Below, one piece after another: positions 1 to 11,160 of a DNA stretch of 64,000 nt. Under the pieces are notes generated by a model, which worked only from the letters and a program-made list of their open reading frames with translations, had not been told where the DNA came from and did no database searches. Position 1 is the stretch's first letter; each line of letters starts with the position of its first letter. The stretch covers positions 962,142-1,026,141 of the forward strand of contig JALPQD010000410.1 in NCBI GenBank assembly GCA_023101885.1, in the 5' to 3' direction. The DNA is from Typhlomys cinereus. Lineage: Eukaryota > Chordata > Mammalia > Rodentia > Platacanthomyidae. Position numbers and translations under genes: made by a program.

Positions 1-382
1 ACAGTTGAAGGTGTGAGCTCTGGACACATTTGTGGAGAAGCACTAGTTGAGTTAGGTCCTGAGCAAGCCTGCAAAAGATCGTTTAGTTAGGTGAAGACTA
101 AGCCCCCGATGGTGAAGAAGATGGAGGGAACTGGTTAAGGAAGCTGCATTCTTTGGCGTACTTGGGTAGGCATGCAGTTTGGCAAGTAAGGGTTGTCTCT
201 TTCTTGGCAATCCTGTGGATATGGTGTGGCCGGTTCCCCCTGCCCATGATGCTGGTGTGGACTCTCCTGCCAAGCTGGAGTAAGAACTGTAATGAGACAA
301 TTGGAAGCCAGAATAAAGCCCCTTTGTTCCTTAAGGTCTTTGGTCATGAATTTATCAGCAACAATGCAGATTAACCGCAACA
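1..382 (+). mobile_element. MaLR-like LTR, cut by window start
   Basis: This copy aligns by eye with the LTR-like copies at 27927, 35020, 23611 (reverse) and 54371 (reverse). Shared features are a 'CACATTTGT' block near the start, a 'GGCAAGTAAGG' block, a 'CTCTCCTGCCAAGCTGGA' block, an AATAAA signal (about 312) and an ending close to 'CAGCAACAATGCAG'. The first dozen or so bases, expected to begin TGTCAACTT, lie outside the window. The family name MaLR is inferred from TG...CA ends, about 360-420 bp length and the late poly(A) signal. Confidence 0.75.
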
Positions 383-689
383 GGGTCTGACTGGAAATGT
401 TCTCACAATGGCGGGTAACCAGAGGGCCACAAAGTGGTTGGGCTGAGGGCATGAGTTTGGAAGGGGATGGAGGGAGTCAGGAGGGCCCAAGAAAAGGAGA
501 GGCTTCAAAACGAAGAAGAGGGGCCCAGTGTGTGGCCCCCTCCCAACAGCAGAACACTGTTTGCTTTTGCTCTCTGCCTACGTCATGTTGTGTGAACAGG
601 ACTTTCTGTTTCCTGTCCTTGCCTAGAATGTTTCTTCCTTCAGATTCCCACTTTACCTTTTGCTAAAGTTTTTTCTTGACCTTTTTTCT
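383..689. other. Non-repetitive stretch, no gene seen
   Basis: Purine-rich then pyrimidine-rich DNA between an LTR and the CCCT tract. I recognise no repeat family and no supported reading frame. Confidence 0.5.
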
Positions 690-792
690 CTTCCTCCCTC
701 CCTCCCTCCCTCCCTCCCTCCCTCCCTCCCTCCCTCCCTCCTTCCCTCCCTCCCTCCCTCCCTCCCTCCCTCCTGCCTTTCTTCCCTCCCTC
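690..792. repeat. (CCCT)n simple repeat
   Basis: About 100 bp of CCCT units interrupted by single TTCC variants. Its open frames in both directions encode only Leu-Pro-Pro-Ser or Gly-Gly-Arg-Glu repeats and are not genes. Confidence 0.97.
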
Positions 793-1339
793 ATGTTAGA
801 TTGGTGGGGAAAAGGGATCAAAAGCCGCCCTTTGGCAGTGTATAAGGTCGATGATGCAGAAGTCCATTTATATGGACATATTAGCACATGGGAGAGACAT
901 AACAAATTCAAGTTTTATTAGAACTGAGGGCCCACTGGCCAAGGGAACCGTAGTGTAGCCTTAAGGTAGAAAAGCATTAGAACAGGAGCTAGGACTTAAA
1001 GTCAGAGAGGCGAGGGAGATGCTACAGACAGCATTCTGGAAGAAAGACTCAGAGTAACCAGGCAGGCAGGAGAAGTCTGCAGAGCTCCTGATAAAATGTC
1101 TATCTTTGTCGGTCTTTCAGGCCGTTCCAAGGAGTTGCTAGGGAAGGAGGGCAGGACAGGGTGGAGAGTAAAAGAATTTCTTCTAAGGAACATTCTGGAA
1201 TCATTTGGGGGGGGAGCAGGGGTCTAGGGACATAAATTGGAAGTGGATTAGGGTGGCTGTTATGGTGGACTTGCCATCTGCAAGCCTTCCAGCGCGGAAG
1301 AGGGATTTACAAAATAGCTGCTCCTCTTCTTCTCTGGTT
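793..1339. other. Non-repetitive stretch, no gene seen
   Basis: Mixed-composition DNA with a G-run near 1208. I recognise no repeat or exon. Confidence 0.45.
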
Positions 1340-1440
1340 TGTTTTTCTTTGGTTTTGTTTCGAGACAGGGTCTCCTCTTTGCTGGCCTCAAACTCACGGG
1401 GTCCTCTAGGTCTCAGCCTGTGGGCAGTGCTGGTGTTCTG
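1340..1440 (-). mobile_element. B1 SINE fragment, reverse
   Basis: The reverse B1 3' half is recognisable: 'GAGACAGGGTCTCC' followed by 'GCTGGCCTCAAACTCAC', then a degenerate remainder. Confidence 0.75.
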
Positions 1441-2249
1441 AGAACAGGTTCCCACTCCTGTACCATCCTCACTTTCCCTCTGGCAGGTTTTTCTGCATTT
1501 TCTATGTCCCAAGGATCTTTCACATCTCGTGGTCCTTAGATATGATGGTATTTGTCATGGATTGTGCCAGGGTGAATTGGAAGCCTATAATCTTGTGTGC
1601 CGCCCTGGAGCAAGGTAAATCTGCCCCTCAATCCCCCCCACACCCCATCTTTTTTGGTTCTGCTTTGCTTTTCTCTAGGGCAACTGGCTGCGAGGATAAT
1701 CCATGCCATATGCTTCATATCCTGGAATAAGCATCAGGAGACCACCATGGTTCCCATTCTTCCAGGGAGGGAGGGGTCTTCTGTCTCTCAGGACCAATCT
1801 CAGTTTGGCTAAGATGATAATTTGTTTATGATTTCACACATAACAAACTTCCTGATTTAAAGCGGCAGCTGACTTAATTGTTGCTTCCTGGAATCTGATC
1901 TTAGCAAGATTCATATACAAATTATTGTAAAGACAATTTTTGTGGAATTTTTGACTCTGTGAAATGGAGATACTAAGGATCTCATTTTCAAAAATGTCCC
2001 CAGCCCCTTGACCTTTGATCGTCAATTACTGCACAGGGTTGTTAGCCAGGGGAATTCTGACTTTTGCTGTTTTACCCTTTGGGATAATCCCACCACAGGG
2101 GGACCCTTCAAGGTTGATAAACGGATGTTTCCAGTTTGGGAACATTGCCCACATGCGATGAAGGGAGGGAAAATGTTGATTTTATTTTATTTTTTGTCCC
2201 TTTTATTTTTTGTGTTTTATCATTTTTGTCCCTTTTTCTTTTTTTTCTA
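1441..2249. other. Non-repetitive stretch, no gene seen
   Basis: AT-rich DNA ending in a T-rich run (2180-2250). No repeat or coding signal recognised. Confidence 0.45.
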
Positions 2250-2616
2250 TTATGTGCTGTGTGTATCGTGTATGCCTGTGGGCATGAGTATTTTCATGTG
2301 AGTAGGTGAGCATGTGTGTGCAGCTGGGAATGCACATGTGTGCACATGAATGTGGAGGAGAGAAGCTGATGTTGGAAATCATCTTTGCTCACTCTTCCAC
2401 ATTGTTATTTTGAGGATGGGTCTGTAATTAAATTCAGAGCTCCTCTGTAGGGCTGGCCTGTCAAGCTAGCTTGCTCTGGGGATTTCCAGTCTCTGCTTTC
2501 AAGAAAGGAATTACAACTAGGTGGCCACACCCACATTTTATGTTGGATGTGGAGGTCTGCACTCTGGTTCTTGGGCTTGCATAGCAGGTGCCTTAACCCC
2601 TGAAGCATCTTCTCAC
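2250..2616 (-). mobile_element. Degenerate long B2-superfamily SINE, reverse
   Basis: A GT-rich tail is followed by a composite body ('CAAGCTAGCTTGCTCTGGGG', 'GGCCACACCCACATTT'). It ends in a reverse tRNA-like head, 'GTGCCTTAACCCCTGAAGCA'. The same composite structure recurs near 35.4, 40.4 and 45.3 kb. Confidence 0.7.
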
Positions 2617-2834
2617 ATGCATTTTAGCAAACAAATCATCATTTGCCTGTTGTTTGCAGGGACCATGGGCAGCAATCATGGGGTGATTTCCCTTTCCTGG
2701 CCACCAGACCAGCCTTGATAGGCAGAGTAAAGTCCAAGCAGAGATGCAAAACACAGATGAAAGGTTCAGCTGTGTCGCTTGAGAGAGTGACAGCAGTTAA
2801 CTAGTATAGTGGCAATAGCTGACGGTGTCTCTGA

Positions 2835-3046
2835 GGTTCCGCTGTCCAATGTCATAGCTGCTGGTCAGATACGACTGTTTTACAATTAAGGTCAATGAAA
2901 TTGTGTAGAATATCAGACTAGTTTCTGAGCCACTCCGCTGTTTCTCAAGCTACCGAGTGACCACACGTGGCTGCGATACTGGGCATGGCAGATCAAAGTG
3001 GCATTGCTGTTAGAAAGTCACGTTGGGCTTTCTGTGCCAGTTTACT
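2835..3046. mobile_element. Ancient hAT-Charlie-type MITE
   Basis: It begins 'GCTGTCCAATGTCATAGCTG' and carries 'CCACACGTGGCTGCGATACT' near its far end. This is the layout of old mammalian non-autonomous hAT elements (MER3/MER5 type) with inverted 'CCACATGTGGCTA' blocks. It is heavily diverged. The exact subfamily is uncertain. Confidence 0.6.
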
Positions 3047-3734
3047 GGAAATCTAAATGTTACCTCTTCTGCAAGATGCCTGACTTTTCCAGAATGGCCA
3101 GAAGCGGCCCCGGGAGGTGCAGCTTAAAATAGAGAAGAGATCAGCGAATAGCTTGGGTCTGCCTGTGGCTAGGAGTTGGGCGATACCCATGGGTGCAACT
3201 AGCAGGCTTTAAGCCCAGTGGAGAGAGAGGATGTGGGAGAGAGAGAGGAAGTTTCATGAAACAAAACACATGCCAAGAACTATGTTGAGCGTTTTGGCTT
3301 TTGCTATTGTGTAGGAGGGCATGGCCTGGTTTTTATAGCTTAGATAGTAGAGGTTCTGCGGCACCCAAAGGTCACTCAGGGGAGGTTTTTAAAATCCCGT
3401 GCTCCTGACTCTTAAGTTCAGCGCTTTTCTGGCCTTATGGGTGGGGCAGGAGGTGGGAAGCAGGTGGGGAAAGGCCAATAGATCCAAGTTGATCTGTTTC
3501 CCATGGAGTCTGCTTGGTGCTGAACTATGTGCTCAGGATCAACAGCTGATGTTGATGCAGAATATTCTTGTGTAGGGAGCTGCGGTTGGAACAGGGATCC
3601 GCTGAATGTAGAAGCAAAGATGAAAAAATGGGACGATGATTGTTTTATGTGTCCATTTATATGCCGGGTGTTTTACTAAGCATTTCCTCACAGTCCGTAG
3701 GACTGACCTAAGAAGGAGGTGCACCTGTCTTTTG
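3047..3734. other. Unique DNA with a weak MIR-like patch
   Basis: Mostly unrecognised. At 3650-3700 'ATGCCGGGTGTTTTACTAAG' resembles a reverse MIR core ('TGTGCCAGGCACTGTGCTAAG'). Too short to call firmly. Confidence 0.35.
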
Positions 3735-3845
3735 AGGCAAGGTCTTTTGACGTGTTTGAGGCAGGGATCCACTCTGGGACTGAGACTGGCCCATTTCACG
3801 GTGAACCTCTGTCTTGCTGGGATTCCCAGTCGTCTTAAGTTCACA
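3735..3845 (-). mobile_element. B1-like fragment, reverse, very diverged
   Basis: 'GAGGCAAGGTCTTTTGACG' is followed later by 'GCTGGGATTCCCAGTC', in the order expected for a reverse B1. The central part is scrambled by mutation. Confidence 0.5.
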
Positions 3846-4384
3846 TAATGCGGAGAAGTAGTTCTCGTGAAGGTCGCCTCAGATGATCTCAGATGAAGCA
3901 AGATGGGGGATGCAGACACTTGAGGTCCCTGAAAGATGCCCCAACAGAGAACAGAGGAGAGCTGGAGCAGGCGTTCACCCCAGTGCTTCCTGTGTACCCC
4001 AGTGCTTCCTGTGCACCCCAAGCAACAACAGCACATCAAGACAAAGCTTGGGACATAATTCAGACAGAATTTGCAAGGATTCCATTTGGAAATGCTGAAC
4101 TGGAGACCGAGAGGACTTCAGTCCTCCCAGGCAGCAACTTCAGAAACCCAGTGGCCTTGATGCGCCTTTCCGGTCTCTGCTGTACATTGGAACCCCTTCT
4201 TGGAGGTGGGGGAAGGGAGGTGCTGCTGCTCAAAGAGGATATGACTTAGAAATTTCTGGAGGTCCTCTGGTGTGAGTCAGCGGCACATGAATGCTCATGT
4301 CTGTCACCCCTTCCACTTCATCCATTCCCTGGGTGCGATGTCTCGACATAGAGAAGGAATAGGGGCTTTGCATATTTTCAAATC
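3846..4384. other. Unique DNA with a 19-bp tandem duplication
   Basis: No gene recognised. The unit 'CCCCAGTGCTTCCTGTGTA' occurs twice in tandem at about 3978-4015, with one substitution. Confidence 0.5.
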
Positions 4385-4572
4385 GTATTTATCGTCACTG
4401 TGTATCCACGTGTAGCATGTGTGAGTGCAGACATGCACGTGCCATGGTGTGTGTGTACAGAGAACAGAAGTCAGGAGTTGGTTCTCTCCCTTCACCATGG
4501 GCTGCAGGGATTAATCTCAGATCATCAGGTTTGCACAACAAGTTTCTGGACCTGCTCAGCCATCTCTCCAGG
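4385..4572 (-). mobile_element. B3/B2-superfamily SINE, reverse
   Basis: The order is that of a reverse B3: 'CAGGAGTTGGTTCTCTCCCT', 'CACCATGGGCTGCAGGGATT', then the head 'CTGCTCAGCCATCTCTCCAG'. Confidence 0.85.
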
Positions 4573-4615
4573 AATCAGGGCTTTGGGGTAGAAGATTTTA
4601 GATTCTGCAACTGTG

Positions 4616-4775
4616 CTTTTTTTTTTTTGCCTTTGAGACAATGTCTCTTACTCTACCCTCAGCTGGCCTGCAATTTACCAAGCAGCCCAGACTGGTCTTC
4701 AGCGCACAGGAATCTTCCAGAGTCAGCCTCAGAATGCCGAAGTGTGAGCCGCCACACGTGGACTCCAGCCATACT
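4616..4775 (-). mobile_element. B1 SINE, reverse
   Basis: A T-run (A-tail of the reverse copy) is followed by 'GAGACAATGTCTCTTACTCT', 'CAGCTGGCCTGCAATTTACC' and the diverged end 'AGTGTGAGCCGCCACACGTG'. Confidence 0.75.
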
Positions 4776-5119
4776 TGAATGCTGATTTCTTCCTGTGCGT
4801 CCACAAGCCACTTGGTTCAGAAAAAGAAAAGCAGGTGTGTGGTCAACATGACTCTCTGGCAGTAAAATCACAAGGGTGGGCTCTCTGTTCTGGTCATGCT
4901 ATGTAGGCTCAAGTGGAAGGCCAAGGGCTTGTTTGAGAGCTGTCTTCGTTTCTGACAGGATTGAGGACTGAGGTAAGGGACAGTCAACTCACTGAGGCCC
5001 AGGGCCACAAGTGTGGGGTAACCAGGAGTCTGTTCACCTCCTCTTCTATGCAGAGAGAGGAGAGACCCTGGGGGTTTCTTACACGCGTCCTGATTCCTTC
5101 AACACTTCTGTCCCATCCC
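4776..5119. other. Non-repetitive stretch, no gene seen
   Basis: Nothing recognised beyond ordinary unique sequence. Confidence 0.4.
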
Positions 5120-5410
5120 TGATTTGTATGTACAGGTTCACATGTGTACATGCATGTGGAGGCTGGGGATCACTTCCCACCTATTTTTTTTTTTTATTTC
5201 TTTATTTTAAGACAAGGCTTTTTTTTTTTTTTAACTGAACCTTGAGCTAGTCATTGATTGGTCAGCAAGCTCTGGAAATCTATCTGTCTCCACGAACCCT
5301 GCCCACTAGCTCTGAGTTTATAAACATACCCAGGTTTTATGTGCATGTTGGGAATCTGAATGCAGGTCTCTTGTGTTTGCACACAGGTCCTTTGTGCATC
5401 TCCTGCACCC
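5120..5410 (-). mobile_element. Long composite B2-superfamily SINE, reverse, decayed
   Basis: GT-rich start, two T-runs (5186-5232), then 'ACCTTGAGCTAGTCATTGAT' and 'GAATCTGAATGCAGGTCTC' in the composite order seen in better copies. The head is largely eroded. Confidence 0.55.
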
Positions 5411-5584
5411 CTCTTCTGCCTCTGGTCTCTCTGGGGTTGAGCTGACACTTGGATTATACTTTACAAATTGCACAAATATTGACATCATCTTCCCAAATGA
5501 ATTTGCAGAGGATGTTGAATTCACCCCAATTGTACATATGGCGAAAACCCAAACACTTCAAGTACATACTAAAGAGACTAGAGA

Positions 5585-5690
5585 TAGCGGCACGCGTCCT
5601 TGATCTTAGCATCCACACATCTCCGGCAGGTGGATCTGGCGCTCGGGGCCAGCCTGAGTTGCATGGGCCAGTTTCAGCTCAAACAAACAA
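5585..5690 (+). mobile_element. B1 SINE, forward, diverged
   Basis: 'GCGGCACGCGTCCTTGATC', 'GGCAGGTGGATCTGGCGCTC' and 'GGGGCCAGCCTGAGTTGCAT' match the B1 order, with an A-rich end ('CTCAAACAAACAAGC'). CpGs are partly preserved. Confidence 0.75.
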
Positions 5691-6153
5691 GCATCAAGGC
5701 CAGGGTCTACCTCGCAGTTCAGTCATAAGGATGAAAACCTTGGAGAACAAGGGATTCTCCAGAAAGGCAGAAGACACCACTTGGATTCACTGCCTGGAGG
5801 GTTCAGGAAATCCGGGAGAACCGTGGGGACAAACAAACTGCACAAAGATCGGGGGCCAGCTGCAGCTTCCCAGATGGCGAGGTCAGAGTCTGCGGCTGGA
5901 ACCCGCACCTCTGAATCCCGAGGTCACACTCCTGGACCTCATCTCCTCGGCTGTCGCAGAGACCACCTCAGGTTCTGACAGATCCAGCAGAGGTCCTTAC
6001 CCTGTGTCCATAATAAGCACAGAGCTCTGTGCAGGAGACTGGGGAGGGAGTGGGGGTGTGGGGGTGCTGTATCTCTCACAGAACTAATAGGCTCGGTGGT
6101 AATTTCCTGACAGTCATATTAATAAGTCGCTTCCATAAGAATATTAAATTCCT
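5691..6153. other. Unique GC-richer DNA
   Basis: A 212-codon open frame starts upstream at 5449, runs through the B1 and ends at 6087. The frame has no recognisable domain and overlaps a SINE, so I do not call it a gene. A weak reverse MIR-like patch ('GGCTGGAACCCGCACCTCTG') lies near 5895. Confidence 0.4.
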
Positions 6154-6428
6154 GGACTAAAGATATGGCTTAGGGGTTAAAGCCTTTTCCTGACTTTGAA
6201 TCCCCAGATCCCGTAAAAATAATTCCAGGAGGACATGGTGGAAGCCAGTAATTCCAGCCCTGGAAGGTGAAGCCTGGGAAACCCAGGACAAAGCGACAAG
6301 GAGGATGATTCCCGATGTCACCTTTGGGCCTCCAAAGACATGCACACTCAAAGGCCCTCTTGCGCACACGCTCGACCCCCCAGGCACATGCACGCTATAC
6401 TCATGCACACTCATGCACATGCTTGTAC
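6154..6428 (+). mobile_element. CA-tailed B2-like SINE, older copy
   Basis: It has a head-like 'ATATGGCTTAGGGGTTAAAG', the family body 'TGAAGCCTGGGAAACCCAGG' and 'GGAGGATGATTCCCGATGTC', and a decayed CA-rich tail. Confidence 0.75.
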
Positions 6429-6973
6429 ACACAAAAGAACATAATTCCTAACAGCGTTGCTCATGTGTTGTTCCCTCTAAACATTTGTGAAATGATTTGC
6501 GTCCCCCCCTCACTTCACACAGTACCCACTGCTTCCCTTCTTCCTCTCCCCCCCGCCTGCCTGCCTCCTCTCCTATTCACTTTCCTCTTGCTCCTGTTTC
6601 TCCGAGCCCTGGTTAGTATTCACTGTACGTGGCTGCCGAATTGCATCCAGAGCGAATGTCAGTGCGCCTTGGAGTTGCTGCAGCGCCGAGCTCCATCCTA
6701 ACGGGCACCCAGCGCACCCTGGGAGAGCAGCACCCAGGAGCCGACCACAGCCTGGTGCCTCCTCGGGGCCCTGCACCTTCCTGCGTGAGGCCTCAGAAGG
6801 GCAGGTGGGCGGTGGGTTCTGTGGGGTTGGGTTGATTCTTGTTTGTTCTCAGTCTTTCATCTTTGCTTTCCCACACCAGCCACTGCGGCTGGTGGTATAT
6901 GGATGACATGGGAAGTCAAGCCTGCCGCGTTCAGAGAAAGATTTTTTTTTCTTTCATGGAAGAAATACTTTAA
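6429..6973. other. Unique DNA with a CpG-rich patch
   Basis: The part at about 6601-6830 is roughly 64% G+C by hand count and carries 13 CpG dinucleotides, unusual against the CpG-poor surroundings. It is too short for a standard CpG island call. No start codon with a long frame and no TATA box is evident. Confidence 0.45.
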
Positions 6974-7200
6974 GGAGGCTGGTGAGATGGCTTAGTGGGT
7001 AAAGTCTCTGGCAACCTGTGATCAGTAGCTGGAACCCATTGCAAGATGCGTGGAGATAACTGATCCTGGCAAGTCATCCTCTGATCTTCACACGCATGCA
7101 ATGGCATGTGTGTAGATGTGCCTATTGCCACATACGGGTATTGATGTATGTGCACGCATGTGCCTTCCTTACACGGCAAATGAACATAAAAGAAAATAGT
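6974..7200 (+). mobile_element. B2-superfamily SINE, forward, diverged
   Basis: The head 'GGTGAGATGGCTTAGTGGGT' is followed by a body and the tail 'TGATCTTCACACGCATGCAA' with GT/CA-rich ends. Confidence 0.8.
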
Positions 7201-8336
7201 CTGAGGAGATGGCAAAAAAAAAATGGCAAACAAAGCTAGAAGGCAGCAAAGGAAAGAGCTTAAAGCAGACAGGGAGGTGAATACCTTCTGTTGTGTGTCT
7301 GCAGCCCCCTGTCTCCGCCAAGAGACAAGCCACAGTGACTGACAGGCAGCATCTCCCAGGAGATCCCACACTTGGTTCTGTCATCCTGAGGGTGCTTGTG
7401 TGTACGGGGACAGCCTGAAGTTTAACAGATAAGGGGAAGGTGGGGAAGGTGGTTTCTCCACCTTCCCTCCAGTGTGGTCCAAGACAGAATTCCTATTCAC
7501 TGCCCGGAGCGCTGTGGAGACCATGTTCAGTACCGACATGAGCCGAGTGAAGGTTGCGATGGCTGCCGATTCCCAGTAAGATCAGAACAAGTTCTGAGCT
7601 CATCTGCTTTCTTTGGCAAAGACCCCTGGCTGCTTATTTCTCGGGACTCCCCTCCCCCCAACCTTCCACAAGGCCTGGAAGTTTAAGCTGTCTGACATCC
7701 AATCTGTCTGTGGTTTCCCTAGGGTTTCACCGGTGTGTGCGTGTGTGTGTGCGTGTGCGTGCGCGTGTGCATGTATGTGATAATTCATTCATCTATCCTT
7801 TATTTAAAACAATCATCTTATTCAGCTGTGGGCACATAAACCAATTTTTTTCTTATGTGTCCTGTGTCAAATGTTGGGATATGAAAGTGAATGGGGTGCA
7901 GTTGTTTTCCAAAGGAGACAGAAAACACTCATCGTGGTGGGAAGTGTCAACATTAGAGGCATTGTGGGGTTTGGGAAGGACACATGGGGCTCTGGAGGAG
8001 AGGCAGGTAAGCTTGCAAAATGCTTCTGTCTAAAAGAGCCGCTTCAACTGTCACCTGATCTGACTGTAAAGGAAGGCCGTCCCAGCCATCTTTCAATAGC
8101 AAGTTAAGGCATAGAGGTCCGAACTACCTGACAGTTGGAAAACCCAGGACAGAGCAATACAATTGGTGTAAATGGGCTCCCCAGGGATGCCAAGAGATGA
8201 AAGTAAAATCAACAAAAGAGTTTTCTAGCAAAGATCACTTCCTGTCGTGGGGAGGGATTCATTTGAACCATGTCTCCAGAGCTGTGGGAATCCACTGAGG
8301 AATCTTTAAACCGAAGAATGACGCATTGAAACATTC
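7201..8336. other. Unique DNA with a short GT tract
   Basis: A GTGTGC-type tract lies at 7735-7772. The rest is unrecognised. Several open frames (up to 159 codons) run through the tract and have no domain. Confidence 0.45.
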
Positions 8337-8338
8337 CA

Positions 8339-8384
<46 letters not shown>
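8339..8384. repeat. (CT)n simple repeat
   Basis: CT dinucleotides with one TTT interruption, next to the 5' end of a B1-like SINE. Confidence 0.95.
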
Positions 8385-8387
8385 ATC

Positions 8388-8490
8388 TCGGGCCAGACAT
8401 GGTGGCTCACGCTTGTCATCCCAGCACCCAGGAGGCTGATGCAGGAGGATTGCCATGAGTTAGAGGGCAGTTTAGGCTATGAAGTGAGTT
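8388..8490 (+). mobile_element. B1-related SINE, forward, 3' part lost
   Basis: It starts 'GGGCCAGACATGGTGGCTCA', continues 'TCATCCCAGCACCCAGGAGG' and 'CTGATGCAGGAGGATTGCC', then decays. Confidence 0.85.
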
Positions 8491-9545
8491 CAGATGGGCT
8501 GTAGAAGGCAGGTCAGGTGGAAGGTTGAGAAAGGGACAGAGCTTGACCAGGCGCCTTCCCAGGACTCCCGACTGGAAGACATGAAAGTGTGAGTCAGTGT
8601 AGTGATTGAGAGACAGTCAGGGGACAGGGATTTGTTCTGGCTGCAAGGTGGATGCTCTCTGGGAGAGGCAGGCTGCGTCCTACCAGCACAACCATCGTCT
8701 GGTCTTCTTGTTTGTTGGTTTATTTTCTGTTTCACGTAAACTCAATTCCGTTTTCAACCCATGCATGTAGCACCAAGGCATTATAAGGACATCGAGTCTC
8801 ATAAATACTTTCTGGAAGACATCTGAGGGTGTTGATACATGTTTCCCATCAGTTTTTACAAGACTCTAGGCTCTTCAGGGGAGGGCACACAACCTATTTA
8901 TCCATCTATAACATACACCATTCGGCACACCAGGGAGACTTAATAAGCATTTAATAGTAATAAGATCTGAGCCCCAGGGCCGTTGTTGGATTTGTCAGTA
9001 ATGCAATAACCAGTTTGGAAGCAGCTAGGCTAAGTTTAAATTTTCTAAGAAAATCTCAGTTACTTGAACCTTCGAACTTCTCTCAACCTCTTCCTAGCCC
9101 AGCACACCAACTGTTTCTCTCTGTTTCCTCTATGAAGATCTTCGCGGATTTAGCTAGATATTATTTCTCAAAATAAAGCACTTGAGATCTCTCCGCTGTT
9201 CTGCTGTCTCTGGCAGCCCATCCATCTCTTTAGAATAGCAAGCATCTGACAGAGATGGGCTTTCAGATTCAGCCTCCTTTCCTCCTGTGTTCTGGGCCTG
9301 ACAGGGCTGTTGTATCCACGAACTCACTGCAGCTCCCCGGGCTTCCACACGACCTGCATGGGATTTGCCCTACTACCTGTCCCAGGGAGCCTCCCCTTCC
9401 CCGAGACACTGCGGAGGGTTACTGCTGACGGAGGTGGGGGGAGCAGATGCTTCCTCCGTGATCTGCCCACTGATGATTCCTGCTGCAGCACATGCTCAGG
9501 CGCATGCCAGGGAAGGCAGCTCAATGGGTCACGCATGCAAGAAGA
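8491..9545. other. Unique DNA, no gene seen
   Basis: About 1 kb with no repeat I recognise. 8930-9050 is AT-rich ('TTTAATAGTAATAAGATCTG') and could be conserved noncoding DNA, but nothing proves it. Confidence 0.4.
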
Positions 9546-9547
9546 CA

Positions 9548-9675
9548 TGGAAACAGGAGGGAGACTGGCAGGGGAGAGGAAGAGTAGGAATGGGTGGAGA
9601 GGGGGTGGGATTGGAGACCAAGGTGTAATACTATTATAAATTTGCTATATTCATGTATGAAACTCAAAAAAAAAA
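9548..9675 (+). mobile_element. L1 3' terminus, forward, 5'-truncated
   Basis: The G-rich 3' UTR ('GGGAGACTGGCAGGGGAGAG', 'GGGGGTGGGATTGGAGACCA') ends in 'ATTCATGTATGAAACTC' plus an A-run at 9665-9675. A related copy lies at 17915-18060. Confidence 0.75.
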
Positions 9676-10027
9676 ACTTAAACCAAATTTAAAAATTGGA
9701 AGAGATGCAGTCAGTTATACTTGCTTGCAACTCCCTTTCTTTCCTCTCTCCCGTTTACTTTCTTGTCACATTTGTCTTCATTACTCATAGGTGCTTGTCG
9801 CCACCTTCAAGCTCTTTCTTCTGTTTCTTTCTGGACCTTCAAGTCCCTGCCCCAGTTTCAAGACGAGTAACGTATCAGCTGTCAGGTCGCCAGATGCAAT
9901 ATGTTTCACAGTGCATTAGCTCTGGGCATCAGAGCGTGCTCTGCCTGCCTATGTCGTGATACCTCCACTTGGTGTCTGTCTCCAGAGGTGGGCGGGCCTG
10001 ACCTGGAGGCTTTCAGAACAAAGTTCA
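9676..10027. other. Non-repetitive stretch, no gene seen
   Basis: Pyrimidine-rich unique DNA. Nothing recognised. Confidence 0.4.
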
Positions 10028-10335
10028 GGGTGGGAGAGATGGTTCAGTGGTTGAGAGCGCTCGCTACACATGCGAGAGGACCAGAGTTCAGATCCCAGTA
10101 CCCACGTAACAAGCTGTGCATGGTCCCATGCATGTCTGAAACTCCGGGACAGAGGGAAGCGGGGACGGGATGGTCGCTAAGCCTTGCTGGCTGCCAGGGA
10201 GCTGAAATACAGGAGGCCCAGGTTCAGCCACTCAAAGAAATAAGGCAGGGAGGGTATAGGTGGATGTCAATGTGGTGACCTCCTCTGGTCTCTGCGTGTG
10301 CCCCCCCACATGATATTCACACATATCTCATGTGC
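10028..10335 (+). mobile_element. B2-superfamily SINE, forward, long variant
   Basis: The head 'GGTGGGAGAGATGGTTCAGT' has B box-like 'AGAGTTCAGATCCCAGTACC'. The body is long ('GCCTTGCTGGCTGCCAGGGA') and ends 'GTGGTGACCTCCTCTGGTCT'. It differs from the CA-tailed type. Confidence 0.85.
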
Positions 10336-11019
10336 ATACGTACACTGGCCCTCATGTGGTCCTATGTGCATACAGCAAGCATCAAGTGAATGCTAAAAGA
10401 TGCAGTACTCAGCATGTTCTGCCTCTGCTGTGGCATTTGGAACTCCAAAATGTTACCCTTTGTACTGTCCCAGGATCGCCGTCCTGGATCAGTTTGGGGG
10501 AGGCAGGAGAAAGAAGGAAGTATATTTTGTCATCTTTTCCTTCAGAGCCCGTCTTTGCTTCAGAGTGTGACCCCGGGGCCCTTCAAACTGAGCTGATGTG
10601 GGCGCAGAATCCCACGACCCCCTTCTCCTCAATGCTGCTCTTGATCAGATGTTCGTGGACCCCACTGAAGCAGTCCTTCTAGCCTGCAGTGACACAACAG
10701 TGTGCATTTGGGCTGTGCACTTATTAGCCACCACTGAGTACACGGGGGTGCAATTGTGTGAGAAGTTTCTAGTAAGCGGCAACGGCTTGAAACAAGCTGT
10801 AGGGAGGAGGGAAAGCCGATGGAGAAAATGGTGCTATTTAGCTTTTACACTAAGAGTTCAGGGAAGGACATGACAGTTGTCTCCATGTATTTGAAATGCT
10901 GTCACAAGAAGGATTAAAGTCGTTCCATGGCTCCCCGAGGAGCAGAACAGGTACACGGCAGAAGGAGACAGAGTTCAGTTAATTATGAGGAAGGAGAGTT
11001 GGTAGTGTGACGGAGCCGG
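10336..11019. other. Unique DNA, no gene seen
   Basis: No repeat or exon recognised. Open frames of 116 and 91 codons overlap in different frames, without domains. Confidence 0.4.
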
Positions 11020-11160
11020 CTTTTTGCTTTGGCATCACGATTTCTTGCGTTTAAGTCCATCATCCACCGTTAGTAGCGGTATCAGTTTGGGTAAGGCTTT
11101 CTTAACGCTTCTAATCTTTACCTGCAACAGGAGAATCATGCATTCGTCTGTTTCATGGGT
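11020..11160 (+). mobile_element. MIR SINE, forward
   Basis: It follows the MIR order: 'CTTTTTGCTTTGGCATCACG', 'TTAGTAGCGGTATCAGTTTG', 'GGGTAAGGCTTTCTTAACGC', and a diverged 'cctcatctgtaaaa' equivalent. Roughly 60-70% similar by eye. Confidence 0.6.

Noticed and set aside
690..792. Regularly repeated units that could suggest a CRISPR array
   Set aside because: Tetranucleotide slippage repeat without spacers, in mammalian DNA.
660..921. Frames encoding Leu-Pro-Pro-Ser or Gly-Gly-Arg-Glu repeats
   Set aside because: Direct translation of (CCCT)n; a simple repeat, not a gene.
5449..6087. 212-codon forward frame
   Set aside because: It runs through a B1 SINE, has no recognisable domain, and no promoter or splice context supports it.
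7735..7772. GT tract as another CA-tailed SINE
   Set aside because: I could not find the SINE body or head on either side.
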